DNA from: Saccharum officinarum
Taxonomy: Eukaryota; Streptophyta; Magnoliopsida; Poales; Poaceae
Assembly: GCA_020631735.1 (NCBI GenBank)
Contig: CM036215.1
Location: forward strand, 14,410,346 to 14,474,345
Reading direction: 5' to 3'
DNA: 64,000 bases
In this document: positions 12,801 to 25,882 of the stretch, one piece after another
How the letters are laid out: each line of letters starts with the position of its first letter
Numbering within the stretch: the stretch's first letter is position 1
Notes under the pieces: model-generated
The model's database searches: none
Seen by the model: the letters and a program-made list of their open reading frames with translations, nothing else
What the model was told of the DNA's origin: nothing
Translations under genes and position numbers: made by a program

Positions 12801-14818
12801 CCATAATATCTTCTTGCAAGTCATTTGGATTTATAAAACTCCAGATATGATTGATTTATGAAGCTACTATTTGCTAGTCCAGAAATTGGCATATTCCAGT
12901 TATCGTTGTTGCTTCACCTTGAGTTGCTTTGCATGTTGCTAAGTGTGATTCATGTCCTTGGTGATGAAGTTAGTACACCTGAAACTTGTGAAGAGTATGC
13001 TTTACTTATTATGCATGGAATGGTTGGTGTGCTATAGTCAGTGAGTGGCTATGAGGGCTTGTATCTTGTTTAAATATTGTGCTTGTCTTATGTGATGCAT
13101 TCTTATTGCCATTCATCATGTTCATACACTTGCATCTTGCATCTCATTTAGGTACGCTAGATGCACCACGTGAAGGACGTGTTGTGGAGCCAAACCCGAA
13201 GATGGAGTTGGTGGATCCATCCCGAAGGGAAATGCTCGCCAAGCGAGTTTCTTCTGACATACTCTAACTTGAGTCGGATCCCAGGCAAGCCCCGGAGCAT
13301 TATAAGCCTCCTATCTTCAAAGCAATTAATTCTATATATGTTATAAGTATTGTTGCATTAAGTGATAGGAGTTGGTTGGAAACTCTTGCTGCATTATATC
13401 ATTCCTTGTCCAGATATATGAATCCTTGAATCCTACATAGACTAGGATCGAGTAGATGCTTAGCTCTGCTTTAAGCGGTAGAAGTCAGGTGATTTCCTGT
13501 CACCTGCGAGATATAGGGATATTCATATATGACACGGTTGGCTATATTTGCTATCGTGGAAAGGAACCATGTGTTAATAAAATGAAATGAGACCGGGTGG
13601 GATGATGATAGTGAAGCGACAAGGCATGAAGGTCTTGGGTGTGAATCTATCCCCGTCTGAGTCGTTTAAGGGCCGATTCGCTGTATGTCCTTGAGTCATG
13701 TTGAACGCAGTCTAACACTTAGTTGGCCGGATAAGCCGTTCCGACCACGAAGCCGAGTAATGTGATTCAGGCCGGGAATCGAATGGTAGGTTGCTTCTTG
13801 GAGGAGAGAAAGGATGTGCTTGGGGACATTGGCGTGAGACCAAGGGGGGTTAGAGTCCCTATCACCTGGCAGAGTGTCACCCTTGGGGTCGTGACATCAT
13901 TCGGACCCGCGATTCCTGAATCATATGAAAAGGTGGCCTGTGCGACCCTGGCAGGGGTCTGCACGGTGAGTGTTAGAAATACCCCTCCAGCTGGATAGGA
14001 ATTCGATTCGAATCGCCGTCGCTCCCGGTTAGTGAGCACTTGACTTGAGCAGCGGCAACGTAGATTCAATTAAATTGAACTGATGGTTAATTGGATCACG
14101 ATGGAAAGGTTGCCTCAATTTATACCTGCTATGGTTAATATTGTTTGCTCCTAATAAAGTGAGTGCTCTAGTACAGGTTATAATATAGATGATAGGTTAA
14201 TGATAATTAACTTGATGCTTAAGCATTAATAATTGATCATCTATATTAAGCTTTTATGCAAAATGTTGTCAAGCTAGCCCCACTTTATATCAGCCTTGCA
14301 TGATCCTTGGTGTCACCTTATTTCTGGTTTCTGACGGGTAAGTCTAGCTGAGTACTTTATCGTACTCAGGGTTTTATCCCCACTTGTTGCAGGTTGTGAA
14401 GTATCATGGCTACTACAAGAGTTGGTTGGCTCCTGCTGTAGAGGCGGAGTGTGATCACGGGCATGATCCTTCTAAGTTATCTTCTCTCTAATGCTTTTGT
14501 TGGAAGTCAACCTTAGTACTGGCATATATTTGAAATAAAGGTGTTGTTAGTTTCGAATTACTTTGCTTCCGCTACTTTTGAACTTAAGTTGTAATAACTT
14601 TGTTGAACTCCGATGTATATTGAATTACTTATGAAATGGTTGTAACATGTGACTTGTTATGTTGAATCACTACGATCTTGGCTTGTATGTTGGTTGTTTT
14701 GAAATCCCTCGTGATTTCATTGGACTACCGGAGTTATATGGGCTCAAGTGCGAGAATTTGATCACTTCGGTGATTGTTTTTGTACTTGTGCTCTTATAAT
14801 TTGGACGGTTCTGTTACA
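9813..14818 (+). mobile_element. 5' LTR of the LARD-type element
   Basis: The LTR is 5006 bp. It starts TGTAACACCCCAGG and ends GGTTCTGTTACA. About 1 kb of AT-rich sequence is followed by a GC-rich block (about 10860-11400) that gives several overlapping spurious ORFs, then a long AT-rich part. It is collinear with 19443-23686 except for about 763 bp (13968-14730) that is missing there. Confidence 0.9.
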
Positions 14819-14820
14819 AC

Positions 14821-14832
14821 TGGTATCGGAGT
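14821..14832 (+). other. primer-binding site, initiator tRNA-Met type
   Basis: TGGTATCGGAGT begins 2 bp after the LTR end. It matches the usual plant tRNA-iMet site TGGTATCAGAGC at 10 of 12 bases. The two differences are transitions. Confidence 0.8.
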
Positions 14833-17800
14833 AAGATTCAACATTAAACTTGTCGTATGTGTATTTAAAACAAAGGTTTTGTTTTATAAAGTCAGTTTTA
14901 TCAACTTATAGCTATATATAGGTTTGTGAAAATCTGAATTCTAAATCTAAGTATGACAGTGGTCAATTTCTTTATGCCCATATAAGGATTATTAGGTGGC
15001 TTATATAAGTACTAACTTGGGGGTTTTTCATTTATGCATCTACCCCCAGGCCAAGGTATGTATGTGTGATGACTCTCCCACACTATGCTACCCGGTGTGT
15101 TAGATTGGTGGTAGCCTTCATATATGAGATAGTCATATATGTCGCTAGTTTACTTTTATGTAACATCGCACCTACGCTCAGGTAAGTGTGAGTTGTGAGA
15201 GCATGACCGTACAACCTGCGGTCTAGGGGAGAGCTAGTTTTGGTTACTGGATTATGTACATGTTACACACATGTATATATGAAGGTACTTAATTGTGGGT
15301 GATCGAATGATTCGGGTAGTTTTGGTGCTACATATACGTATATAGGGGTATATGTATATTGGAGTGCTTAGAATTTTACCTTCCTATTTCATTGTGTGCT
15401 ATATTTGGAGAAATGTTGGGCTGCAATGAAACTTTTCTGCAAGTACGCTAACCATGAATGCGTAAGTCGAATGTAGCTGGCAACTAGCTATATATCGAAA
15501 GAGTGCGTGTTATGCCACCGACATGGAACGTGATCGCCACCTTAGGTTGGCAATCTTGTGAGGACGAATAGGACGAAGCATGCATCTTCATGATTGTTGC
15601 CTTATGTATAGCTATGCTCCTCTCACCCTTGTTCTATAATAAGTAACCTGTGATCAATGTAGTACGCTATCTTTCTAGTGTGGAGTTAGACATAAATGCC
15701 TTATTCCATGTTGCTTGAATAGGGGATGTTTGAAGATAGTGTGTGCTTAGTTTTGTTAGAACTAAGTGTGGTTACATGCCTGAACCTATAGATGTCCTCT
15801 AGTTGAGCCAAGTAGTGGATGGGTTGGTCATACAAGCAATTGTAAATGCTTTAGACCTTATTTCAGTAATTATGGATTCTCATGAATGAATTAAATTAGT
15901 GTTGGTCTAAGGTAACAATGTTTAGAGCTACTAGAATAACATGTTTGTGCGCTCTCTTGTAAAGTAGAACAAAGGCAAGCTTTGTTTTGCTTGTTGAATA
16001 TTGGCTGCTAGAACGTTTTCTGTTGCAGTGATGCTTTCGTGGTCATAATGGTGTTTTCTGTAGTTATGGAGAATACCAAAATTCTAGCTAACTTACACAT
16101 CTAGCTTGTCCAAAAATTTCATGACACTAGGCCTTATGGTTTGAGAGTTATGAATTTTAGAAGTTTACTGTCAGGTTTTGCTTATGCTCTGAATAGATCT
16201 AAATGTTTGGTTTGTTTGACCAATGTGCGTATGGAATCATGTCTTGGAGATAATAGAAGAAGTTTAGTACTTTTTCTAAGCTTTCCAAAGTGTCCTATAG
16301 CACTAATTTTGGTGGTCGAAATTTCTAGTTATGAGCTTGCCAAGTGGAATGACAGAATCTGTCCAAATCTGGGCAGAGATGTCTTCTTTGTCTTGTTTGG
16401 CCTTGTTAGCCATAGAATCATCTTAATATGATAATAAGAAAGTTATAGACAACTTAATAAACTTTACATAAAGTTAAGGCTCAGCCTTGTTGTGTCCCTA
16501 GAACTCCAGTTTTGCATTTTTGAAGTTCATGTTAGTTTTCTGTCCATATTGGTACAGATCTGAAACATTAGCATTTTTGGTCATGTTAATCTATGAATTT
16601 GCTTTTGGTATGAGTAACTAAAATGTAGTCATCTTCCTAATCTTTCTAGAAGGTCTAGGATCCCCTTTGTGGGATGTCTACAACCTTAGTTATGGTTGAA
16701 ACAAGTAACTATTGTGCTGCTATCCAGATTCTGTGCACATACTAAGTTGGCTACCTTAGCTAGCGTTTGTCTTAGGCTAAACTCATAGTTAGTTCTTGCT
16801 TTAGATAAATGTTTGTTATGGGTGAGCCTGGTGCTTAGTAATGGTTGCTTAAGCTAATTGGATTGGATCTTTCCAATGCTTGACTGTGATGTTTGTATGT
16901 ATGCTTGTTATCTAATTAGTGTCATAGTTGTCACCTCGTTTGTCCTCGGTGAGCACATGAGGGTCACATAGCTTTATCCTAGAACAACGTTCACGTATGT
17001 AATTGTATGGTTGTTGTCTTCAATTAGGTTTCTCTCTTAGGAGCCTGAGCCTATAGACTTGGTGGTTAGCCTTTGAATGTTTGTATCCATGCCGTTGCTT
17101 GACCAAAAGCCCAAAGTTGAGTTCTCCTATATGTTTGTATAAGCCGTGAATGTTTTCCAACCCTTTTTGTGAAGACCCTTATTGACTGACCAACCAAGTT
17201 AACTTTCATCAATGCTAAGTGTGAGTGGAATCAAGCAAAAATCTCGTGCTTAGTCACCTGCGGCAATTGAGCTATGTTCTCTTGTGAGGTGTTTTGATCT
17301 ACGGATCTCCTCCTCGTTGATTTTAAACCTTGTGACTACCTTTACTTGCTATCCCTCCTTGTATAATGCTTGTTTTTACCACCCAAATTGTGTCACTTGA
17401 AATTTCACCTTGGTGGTGTGATCGGTAATGGTGTTATGAGTAGCAGCTAACGGTGCCGCGACGAAACCTAGGGCCTCCTTGTGACCGGCCGACACATGGT
17501 TGTGCTACTGGGCACGCGCTGGTATTGTGGTTTCTAGTCATGACCTATTACGGAACAATATCAACGTGTTATTCTCAGGTGAACTCTTCCTTTGTTATCT
17601 CCCCATATCTTATCGTAAGATCCATATCTTAGACTGAAGGTAGTGGAGTTTCCTTCTGAAGTTGCTAAGAGGATAACCTTTGAAGAACAGGTCATCTACA
17701 TAAACATTAACAGACTGCAATAGGTGGTAGACAAGTGACTCTACTTAGTTGTCAGACTATTGACGAACGTCATCTAGTGAGCAACGTATCTCATTTATGT

Positions 17801-19424
17801 TGGATAAGAATCGATTGTCACATTACGCAAGTCTTAACCTTTGTATGCATAATGACCATACCATTGAGATCAACCATCTCTGGTGAGACTCCGTATCTGC
17901 TGACTTCGATGGCAACCATCTGCTTTGTATCAACCACTATTATTGTGATCAAGAATAAAGTTTTGGAACTTTTTAGTGTTGAGAGACAACTAATTAGTTA
18001 CCAATAGGAAGGTTAATCTCTAACAAGGTAACGACTCCTTGGTAGCTACGAAGGCTATGTCTTATAGAGCAATAACCAATAAGAAGTTAATCAACTAGCC
18101 AACAACTTGAGAGATACTCTATCTTCTAGAGCCATTGTGAACAAGTCAATTCCATCTTGGACAATCACACAGATAGTGCAAGGTGTTCAATCAGCTGAGG
18201 TGAAGAATTAGAGAAAGTATGACCTAGTTTCAATTAGCATCCTTGTGCCCTTAGGTGCCACAAATGGTTTGTTCATTACTCTATTGGACGATCTCTTAAG
18301 TGGTCTTAAGGATCCTATTGGACACCCTTTCTCTTTGCTTTTATGTTCTCTCATCAATAATTATTGGGACAATCAAGGGTTCTACGAGTAAATTTGCAAA
18401 TCAAAAGCAATTTGAAAAGTGTCAAACAATAGATTTCCCATCTTAGAGCTGCTATATGACCCTAAAGAGAAAGTCTCATGGTGAAAGGTTGGCCTGACAA
18501 AGTTGTTATGCTGCAAGTCAACTCAACTTACAGTACAACTAAGTCACAGAGGAACATTTTACTCAACCGCTTGGTGGTAGACTACTTCCCGCGGTTTAGT
18601 AAATATTACAACTTTTGTTGTCCTTAAGGCCTCGTTACATCTTTCTTTGGTAATAATTTTCTAATAATGACATACTTTGGTACCTTATAAAGGTTTTTAC
18701 CCAAGAGGTTGCATCTGATTCAACCCCGATAACTGTTGCCTTTGGATGAGAGAATCTTCTTAAGTAACATTTGATAGAAATACGAAGCCGATAGAGTCAG
18801 CTATCACATTCACTGATCCCTCAACGGACACAGATAATACAGGGTTGTCGTCAGAGAAAGAGAACTGCACACATGGGACCACAAGTAGTTTTCCTTTAGT
18901 TGGTGTCTGAATGTTGGAACCTTTACGACCAACATAGACCCTGTCTATTGGTTAGTCAGTATCCTATAGCCTCAGAGTATATTTGTCGTCTATGATCTGG
19001 AAGGTTGTACTCAAGCTATTTTGGTAGAGAGCTGCTTTTCAAAATCATGTGAACATAGAGCCATTTCAACGAGTATACTTCTGAATATTTTGGTCTAATG
19101 TCAAGTTCATATGGACTATGCTGTGTTCACTAAAGAATTAGATACTTGTGAGTGGTTCACTCATGGACCAAATGATCTCCGTACACTGAGAATGCAGTAT
19201 ATGCTATCTTGGATTCCTCCCAAAGTAACAATGCTTCATAGAAGTCAATGAAGGAAATTCTTCATACAAATTTTACCATGAAGAGTAAGTATCAGAAAGT
19301 GCCTTTGGTCAAATTGTTCACCGATGTTGAAGCTTTGTAGCTGAATGCTATAGCTGATGTTGGGAACTAGATAACGTGTCTCTTTTCCTTAAAAGGTCTT
19401 CCATTCCGAATCTCGGGACGCGGT
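14833..19424 (+). other. non-coding internal region of the LARD-type element
   Basis: These 4.6 kb hold only short ORFs (for example 16141-16428 and 17735-18004). None shows a zinc knuckle, the protease DTG/DGG motif, the RT YVDD motif or an integrase motif. Stops are dense in all frames. I see no gene here. It is either a non-autonomous internal domain or a coding region decayed or replaced beyond recognition. The near-identical LTRs argue against long decay. Confidence 0.6.
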
Positions 19425-19442
19425 TCTTTTAAGGGGGAGGGC
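19425..19442 (+). other. polypurine tract of the LARD-type element
   Basis: The run TTTTAAGGGGGAGGGC lies directly before the 3' LTR start TGTAACACC. This is the expected position and composition of the plus-strand priming site. Confidence 0.85.
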
Positions 19443-22400
19443 TGTAACACCCCAGGTGTTTATCACCAATTAAGTAGTGGGTTTAAGCTCAAACACGATA
19501 GATTAGTGGAGGTGACGATGCCAAAGTCAAACCTATGGAAATAAACCCTAACCTAAACTTGGATATTGCATCCTTGCTTACATATAGGCTCAATTAAAAG
19601 ATATAGGCTTGGGTGTTGCTATCAAAGTATCTTCACATGTCTCACCTCAGTAACTATCTATATTAATCCCTAGAAAAGTTTCATGGGGTTTGGAATCAAA
19701 AAGTCACATGAAATTATAAGTTCCATTCCTATTGGAACTTGCATCATTAAGTGAATGGAATTGTAGATCATCAGCCAAACCATGCAAACTTGCCCAAATG
19801 ACTCTAGACGAACTCTACAACAAAAGTCATGAAGGGTTCATGTTGAGCAAATGTCAAGAAAATGCCTCGATTGGCCTAAAACCCTAGTTTAGGCTTTATC
19901 GGGTTGCTACTTTGACCAAAGTGGAAGTCTAAGTTCTGTACCAGTAATGAGGATGACCTTAAACAAAAGTTGTAGTTCATCTTGTGTAGAACAAACTTTG
20001 TTTAATGGTCAAGAGCTAGTTTGGCCTCTAACCTATTCAAATAGAGCTCACAAGAATCAACTTAGTGCTGTTTTCAAGGTCTCGAATTTGGCTAAGTCTG
20101 GAATTTCAATGTCATTGTGGTTGGCATCTCGCGTTCTCCAAATTTTGCTATGCAACTTGAGTAGGTCCAAATGTAAAAGTTGGAGTTTAGATCTTGGAGT
20201 AGGATATACCAAAAATTGACATTGATTTGACCACTGTTGACCAACTAACTGGAGTAAACACCGAAGTTAGCGTAATCATCGACAATGTCAACTTAGGGTC
20301 TAATTACTCCCTAATCCATTGCTCCAATGACTAGGGTCCTTAAACAAGAATTGTAGGGCATCACGAAATGAACAACTTTGTTTCAAGGCCCATGATGAAA
20401 TTCGGTCCATAGCTAGCCCAAAATGCTACCCCAATATGACCTCAACGTCACCCACCACGTGTTCAGTTGAAGGCCTCAATGGGCGACGCGCGTCCGAACG
20501 TGGCGTACATGCAGAGTCTGCGCTCCACCATGGCCGACACCCATCCCTGCCTCCTCCTCGCATGTGGTGAATGCTGAGCCGCTCCTAGACACGCCATGCT
20601 CCTCACTGCTCACCCTCCTCCGCTCTCTCCCTCGCTCGGCTCCGCCCTGAGCGCGCTGTCGCGATGTCCGCCATGGCCGAGCTCTGGCTGCCCCGCGATT
20701 CCTTGTCCCTGGCCTCCCTCCACCCAAACCGGCTGTGCCATCGTGTTCCCCATACCACGCCGCCCGTCTGGAGCTCCTCGCCTCGCCGTCTTTGCCCCTG
20801 CAGTGAGCCGCCGCCGGAGCACCCGCCGGCGAGCCGTCCGCTGCCGTGGCCACGCCACCACGGGCCTCTTTGGGCCGAGCCAGGGGCACCAGCTAGGGCG
20901 CAGTGGTCCCCTGGTGCTCATGCCGCCCTTAGCCGCCGCCGCCGGTGGCCCCACCTCGCCGGAGCCGCGCGTCCGACCTCCTCCTTGCCGGCGTCGGGAG
21001 GTAGAAGAAGGGTCCGGTTCCTCTCTCTCTCTGTGTTCCTTTTCATGGTGAATGACAGGTGGGGCTAGGTAGTCTAATGGGTCCCACATGGCAGTTATGT
21101 AGTGATGAATCTGGGGTGTGTTTTCGGGTGCACCTAGCAAATTAAGTTAGGGTTGTTTTATTCTGATTTTGAATTTCAGAATTTGGTTAAATCTTCTAAA
21201 ATGCATATCTCTTGCTAGATAATCCCAAAAATAGCAAAAGTGGACTTTTTGGAAACCTTGGGAAAAGATCTATGCAGTGGAGTCATAATATGTTACATGT
21301 TGTAGATATTTTCTGATGTCTTTATTTAAGCCTTAAAAATGCTCCAAAAATGCTTACCAACTTGAGCAGAGGCATATCTAGAGTTTTAGAACTCCAAAAA
21401 TGATGATTCTTATTTTGTTAATTTTGTGATGACATGTACTTGCTAGGAAAATATTAAACACACTAGTTGTTCACTGTTTTCTTAGGGTTTTGATTAGACC
21501 TTGATAAATAAGGAAATCTATATTATTTTGCTTGTCATTTTTATATCTTGAGTTGTGATGCTCCAAATGATATGAAATTTTTATGGTAGGTTTGTCATGA
21601 TATGGATGTACTGTGGTATAAATTTCATGGTCATTGCTTATTGTATGATCTAGTTAATGATTTAACTTGTTTATAGCTTGATAAATAGCTTATAAATAAT
21701 ATATAAATGATAAAATAGAAAATGTTGTTCCATTACCTTAGTATGATGTTTCTCTATCATATTGATTAATAATATGGCCTTGTGTTCATAGAAAATATTG
21801 AGTGTTAAGTTTAACTTGCTCTCACATGATTATTGCAATAGCTATTTGTCTTTTTCATAGAGCTTGATATACTTGCCCAAATGGATTGAAATTTGGACAG
21901 TAGACTTTTGAGAGAATATTTAGGCCACTATAATTTTTGTAGAATTTATTGTGCACTTTTGTTATGTGTTCATAATTGCACCAAATTATCTAAATAAATT
22001 AAGAAAATGCATTAAAAGAAATTATTTAGGAATGGACACTATGTTTTCTAGTGTTCATTAGTCATGTGTGACATGTTGGTAAAGTTGGTTTTATCTAATT
22101 ATATGTTTGCAATATAAGTTAATAATTATTTCTTGCAAATGAGGTTTCTAGACAGATCTGGGAACTTAGCAAAGTTCTTCATGATAATGTGCTTTGTTGT
22201 GAAACTTATTTATACAAAAGTTGTAGATAATTTATGTATCTAGCTTCTGTTAAAATTTGGTGGAATTTAACAATGTGGTTTAGGAGTTATAGCTGTTTAA
22301 AGTTGGGTTACAGAATTGCTTGCTCTCTGTCTTGTTAGACCAGTTTCTACGTTTGTGTAAATTCGACATGTTAACTTTGGAATCATGCTGTGATGATTAT

Positions 22401-23686
22401 AAATTAAATGTAGATAACTTTATAAGCTTTCCATAATGTCTTCTTGCAAGTCATTTGGATTTATAAAACTCCAGATATGATTGATTTATGAAGCTACTGT
22501 TTGCTAGTCCAGAAATTGGCATATTCCAGTTATCGTTGTTGCTTCACCTTAAGTTGCTTTGCATGTTGCTAAGTGTGATTCTTGTCCTTGGTGATGAAGT
22601 TAGTACACTTGAAACTTGTGAAGAGTATGCTTTACTTATTATGCATGGAATGGTTGGTGTGCTATAGTCAGTGAGTGGCTATGAGGGCTTGTATCTTGTT
22701 TAAATATTGTGCTTGTCTTATGTGATGCATTCTTACTGCCATTCATCATGTTCATACACTTGCATCTTGCATCTTATTTAGGTACGCTAGATGCACCACG
22801 TGAAGGACGTGTTGTGGAGCCAAACCCGAAGATGGAGTTGGTGGATCCATCCCGAAGGGAAATGCTCGCCAAGCGAGTTTCTTCTGACATACTCTAACTT
22901 GAGTCGGATCCCAGGCAAGCCCCGAAGCATTATAAGCCTCCTATCTTCAAAACAATTAATTCTATATATGTTATAAGTATTGTTGCATTAAGTGATAGGA
23001 GTTGGTTGGAAACTCTTGCTGCATTATATCATTCCTTGTCCAGATATATGAATCCTTGAATCCTACATAGACTAGGATCGAGTAGATGCTTAGCCCTGCT
23101 TTAAGCGGTAGAAGTCAGGTGATTTTCTATCACCAGCGAGATATAGGGATATTCATATATGGCACGGTTGGCTATATTTGCTATCGTGGAAAGGAACCAT
23201 GTGTTAATAAAATGAAATGAGACCGGGCGGGATGATGATAGTGAAGCGACAAGGCATGGAGGTCTTGGGTGTGAATTTATCCCCGTCTGAGTCGTTTAAG
23301 GACCGATTCGCTGTACGTCCTTGAGTCATGTTGAACGCAGTCTAACACTTAGTTGGCCGGATAAGCCGTTCCGACCGCGAAGCCGAGTAATGTGATTCAG
23401 GCCGGGAATCGAATGGTAGGTTGCTTCTTGGAGGAGAGAAAGGATGTGCTTGGGGACATTGGCGTGAGACCAAGGGGGGGTTAGAGTCCCTATCACCTGG
23501 CAGAGTGTCGCCCTTGGGGTCGCGACATCATTCGGACCCGCGATTCCTGAATCATATGAAAAGGTGGCCTGTGCGACCCTAGCAGGGGTCTGCACGGTGA
23601 GTTATATGGGCTCAAGTGCGAGAATTTGATCACTTCGGTGATTGTTTTTGTACTTGTGCTCTTATAATTTGGACGGTTCTGTTACA
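19443..23686 (+). mobile_element. 3' LTR of the LARD-type element, with internal deletion
   Basis: The LTR is 4244 bp, with the same termini as the 5' LTR. Relative to the 5' LTR it lacks about 763 bp; the join is at about 23598-23601, in GGTGAGTTATATGG. The length difference between the LTRs is almost wholly this deletion. ORFs on both strands of the GC-rich block at 20476-21140 are shadows repeated from the 5' LTR. Confidence 0.9.
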
Positions 23687-24800
23687 CGCCACCCCTGAGA
23701 TCAAGGTGGAAGACACAATGTCGACCAGCGAGGCGAGCATGATGCTAATCAAGCGGGTGAATCCAACCAGCAAGGCAGGCGTGGCGCACGTCATGGAGGC
23801 GAGCATGCTGCAAACCGTGGTGGTGGTTGTGGTCAACAACGCGGTGCTAACCAGGAAGTTGAATAGCCTAGAGACGACCTCCATGACCATATCAGCGCCA
23901 ACTTGAATTTGAGGGATCGTATCGAGAACAACCAAGAGGAGCGACATGCATCTGAGATGCAGCGCAGGCAGGAATATGATGAGGCACATGGTGTACCCGG
24001 CCGCGGCCATGCACTGCGTGCCGGCTATATCCTCGACCTCCGGCCATTCACTGATCGACTCCGTGCCGTCGTTTGGCCAAGAAATTTCAAGCTCCATGAT
24101 TTGGACACCTACGATGGGAAGGCCAATCTCGAACAGTGGATAACACTATACAAAATCGTTGTCCGACCAGCACACAGCGATAAAGATGTGATGGCCAATT
24201 ACTTGCATGTGGTCATCAACCAGTCTGCAAACTAGTGGCTCCTCAGCCTGAGGGAAGGCTCCATCGATACCTAGGCTTAGCTCAGGAGGGCTTTCATTGA
24301 CAACTACATGGCCACTTGTTAGCAGCCCGACGATAAGTACGATTTAGAGAAAGTCAGAGACTATCCAAATGAACCGTTGCGTGACTACATCCGCCGCTTC
24401 TCATAAACGCGGACATCCATCCCTAACATCAACAGCGATGAAGCTATCTCCGCATTCATCAGAGGCCTCCACCACCATGATGCTATTAGGACCAAGCTGC
24501 TCCGCAAGAGGCCTGACTCAGTCCAAGACCTGCTGACGATGGCGAAGAAGTGGGCAGACGCTGACGAGGCTAACTAGCAGATCAAGGAAGACGTTGGCCG
24601 GGTTCCTTGACCCGACCAGCAAAATCGCCGCCCCAATGACCGGCGCGATGATTGGTGCCATGATGACCACTGCGACGATCGGCGCAATGACAACTGCGAC
24701 TGCCGTAACGACAATCTTGATCGGCGTCGACAGGACGACTTTAGGGGGCGACAGAGCCACAACCGACTAACTGACAACGCCGTCAACATCGTCAAGCTAG
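23687..24800 (+). pseudogene. gag of the Tat-like Ty3/gypsy element (second part), broken
   Basis: The gag frame resumes after the LARD element. A retrotransposon gag region is recognisable around 24075-24560: a LHDLDTYDGKANLEQW segment, then RDYIRRFS and an FIRGL-like segment, followed by an Arg/Asp-rich stretch at about 24600-24770. Stops break it near 24235, 24271, 24277, 24319, 24403, 24577 and 24608, and five of these seven are TAG. The protein would form the virus-like particle. No CCHC knuckle is evident. Confidence 0.7.
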
Positions 24801-25882
24801 TGTCCAAGCGCAACTATGAGGATGCCTACTCCAAGGTCCTTCAGGGTCCCTACCCAGCTCACCTAGACTCCGACTATATAATGGGGAACTGTAGGGGTCT
24901 AAAGTCCATCTACCGCTCAGACACCCGTAAAAGGCCGCGCGGCAATGACAAAGACGGTGACAAAGACAACCGCCGAGATAACAAGAGGCCTGATGAGGAG
25001 GACAAGACCGAAGAGGAACATGACAAGGACCCTTGTCACGCCTACAAGGATCCCAATAGAAGCATCCGCAGCATCTTTGGTGGGAAGGTTGCCCTAGAAA
25101 ATGGGCGACAGAGGAAGCTTACCATCCGAGCTGTCATGGCCCTCAACAACTCTGACGAAAAGGTTGTCGACCCCAAGTATCAAAACTGGTCGCATCAGCC
25201 CATTATGTTCAGCAGAGCTGACCAATGGGCCAATATTCCGCAGTCAGGGCGCTTGCCCCTTATTTTGGACCCTGTCATCAGGAACATACGGTTCGAGAAG
25301 GTGCTCATCGATGGTGGCAACACCCTCGACATCCTCTTCCACAACACCCTAACTGAGTTAGACATTAAGCCGAAAGACCTCAAACCTTACAATGCACCTT
25401 TTTAGGGAGAACTCCTAGGGCAAACCTCTCATCCCTTGGGACAGATCATGCTATCAGTCCAGTTCGACACCGCCGACCACTTCCGTATCGACTACGTCAA
25501 CTTCATCATTGTGGACTTCAAAGGAACGTACCACGCCATACTTGGCCGACTAGCTCTGGCCAAGTTTATGGCGATACCACACTACGTCTACCTGCTCCTG
25601 AAGATGCCAACCGAGAAAGGCGTACTGTCCCTCAGGGGCAATGTGCTCATCGCTTACAACTATGAAAAGGAGGGTTACACAACTGTTGAAGCCCTCGAGG
25701 TCTCGATCCATATGCAGCAGTCCATCACCGATGCCAAGAAGATCTCTCCCGCCGATCTAGAGATTTCAAACAAGGAAGCGACCCGTGCTGCTGCAAAGTC
25801 AAAGAAGACCAAGGAGGTGGAACTAGTCCCGGGCGATAAGACCAAGATGGCTCGCATCGGGGCCGCCTTGAAGCCCAAATAG
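24800..25882 (+). pseudogene. protease region of the Tat-like element, broken
   Basis: This is the end of gag and the aspartic protease domain. The key motif is LIDGGNTLDILF near 25308, where Tat-lineage proteases usually have DGGSSADILF, and the second conserved part is HAILGR near 25530. TAG stops lie at about 25403 and 25880, so two open stretches remain (24800-25402 and 25436-25879). The enzyme would have cut the polyprotein. Confidence 0.75.

Larger units (their letters stand above)
9813..23686 (+). mobile_element. complete nested LTR element without pol (LARD-type)
   Basis: This 13.9 kb element has two long direct LTRs, a primer-binding site next to the 5' LTR and a polypurine tract next to the 3' LTR. 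It sits in the gag region of the Tat-like element. The internal 4.6 kb shows no gag, protease, RT, RNase H or integrase motif, so it fits a large retrotransposon derivative mobilised by a related element. The LTRs differ by roughly 1-2% by eye, so it is among the younger insertions here. The flanks are TGCCG (9808-9812) and CGCCA (23687-23691), an imperfect 5-bp duplication. Confidence 0.85.

Noticed and set aside
13762..14069. ORFs on both strands in the late part of the 5' LTR
   Set aside because: The matching region of the 3' LTR is partly deleted and the frame is not kept. No motif.
17735..18007. 90-codon frame inside the LARD interior
   Set aside because: No recognisable domain and isolated among dense stops; not supported as a gene.
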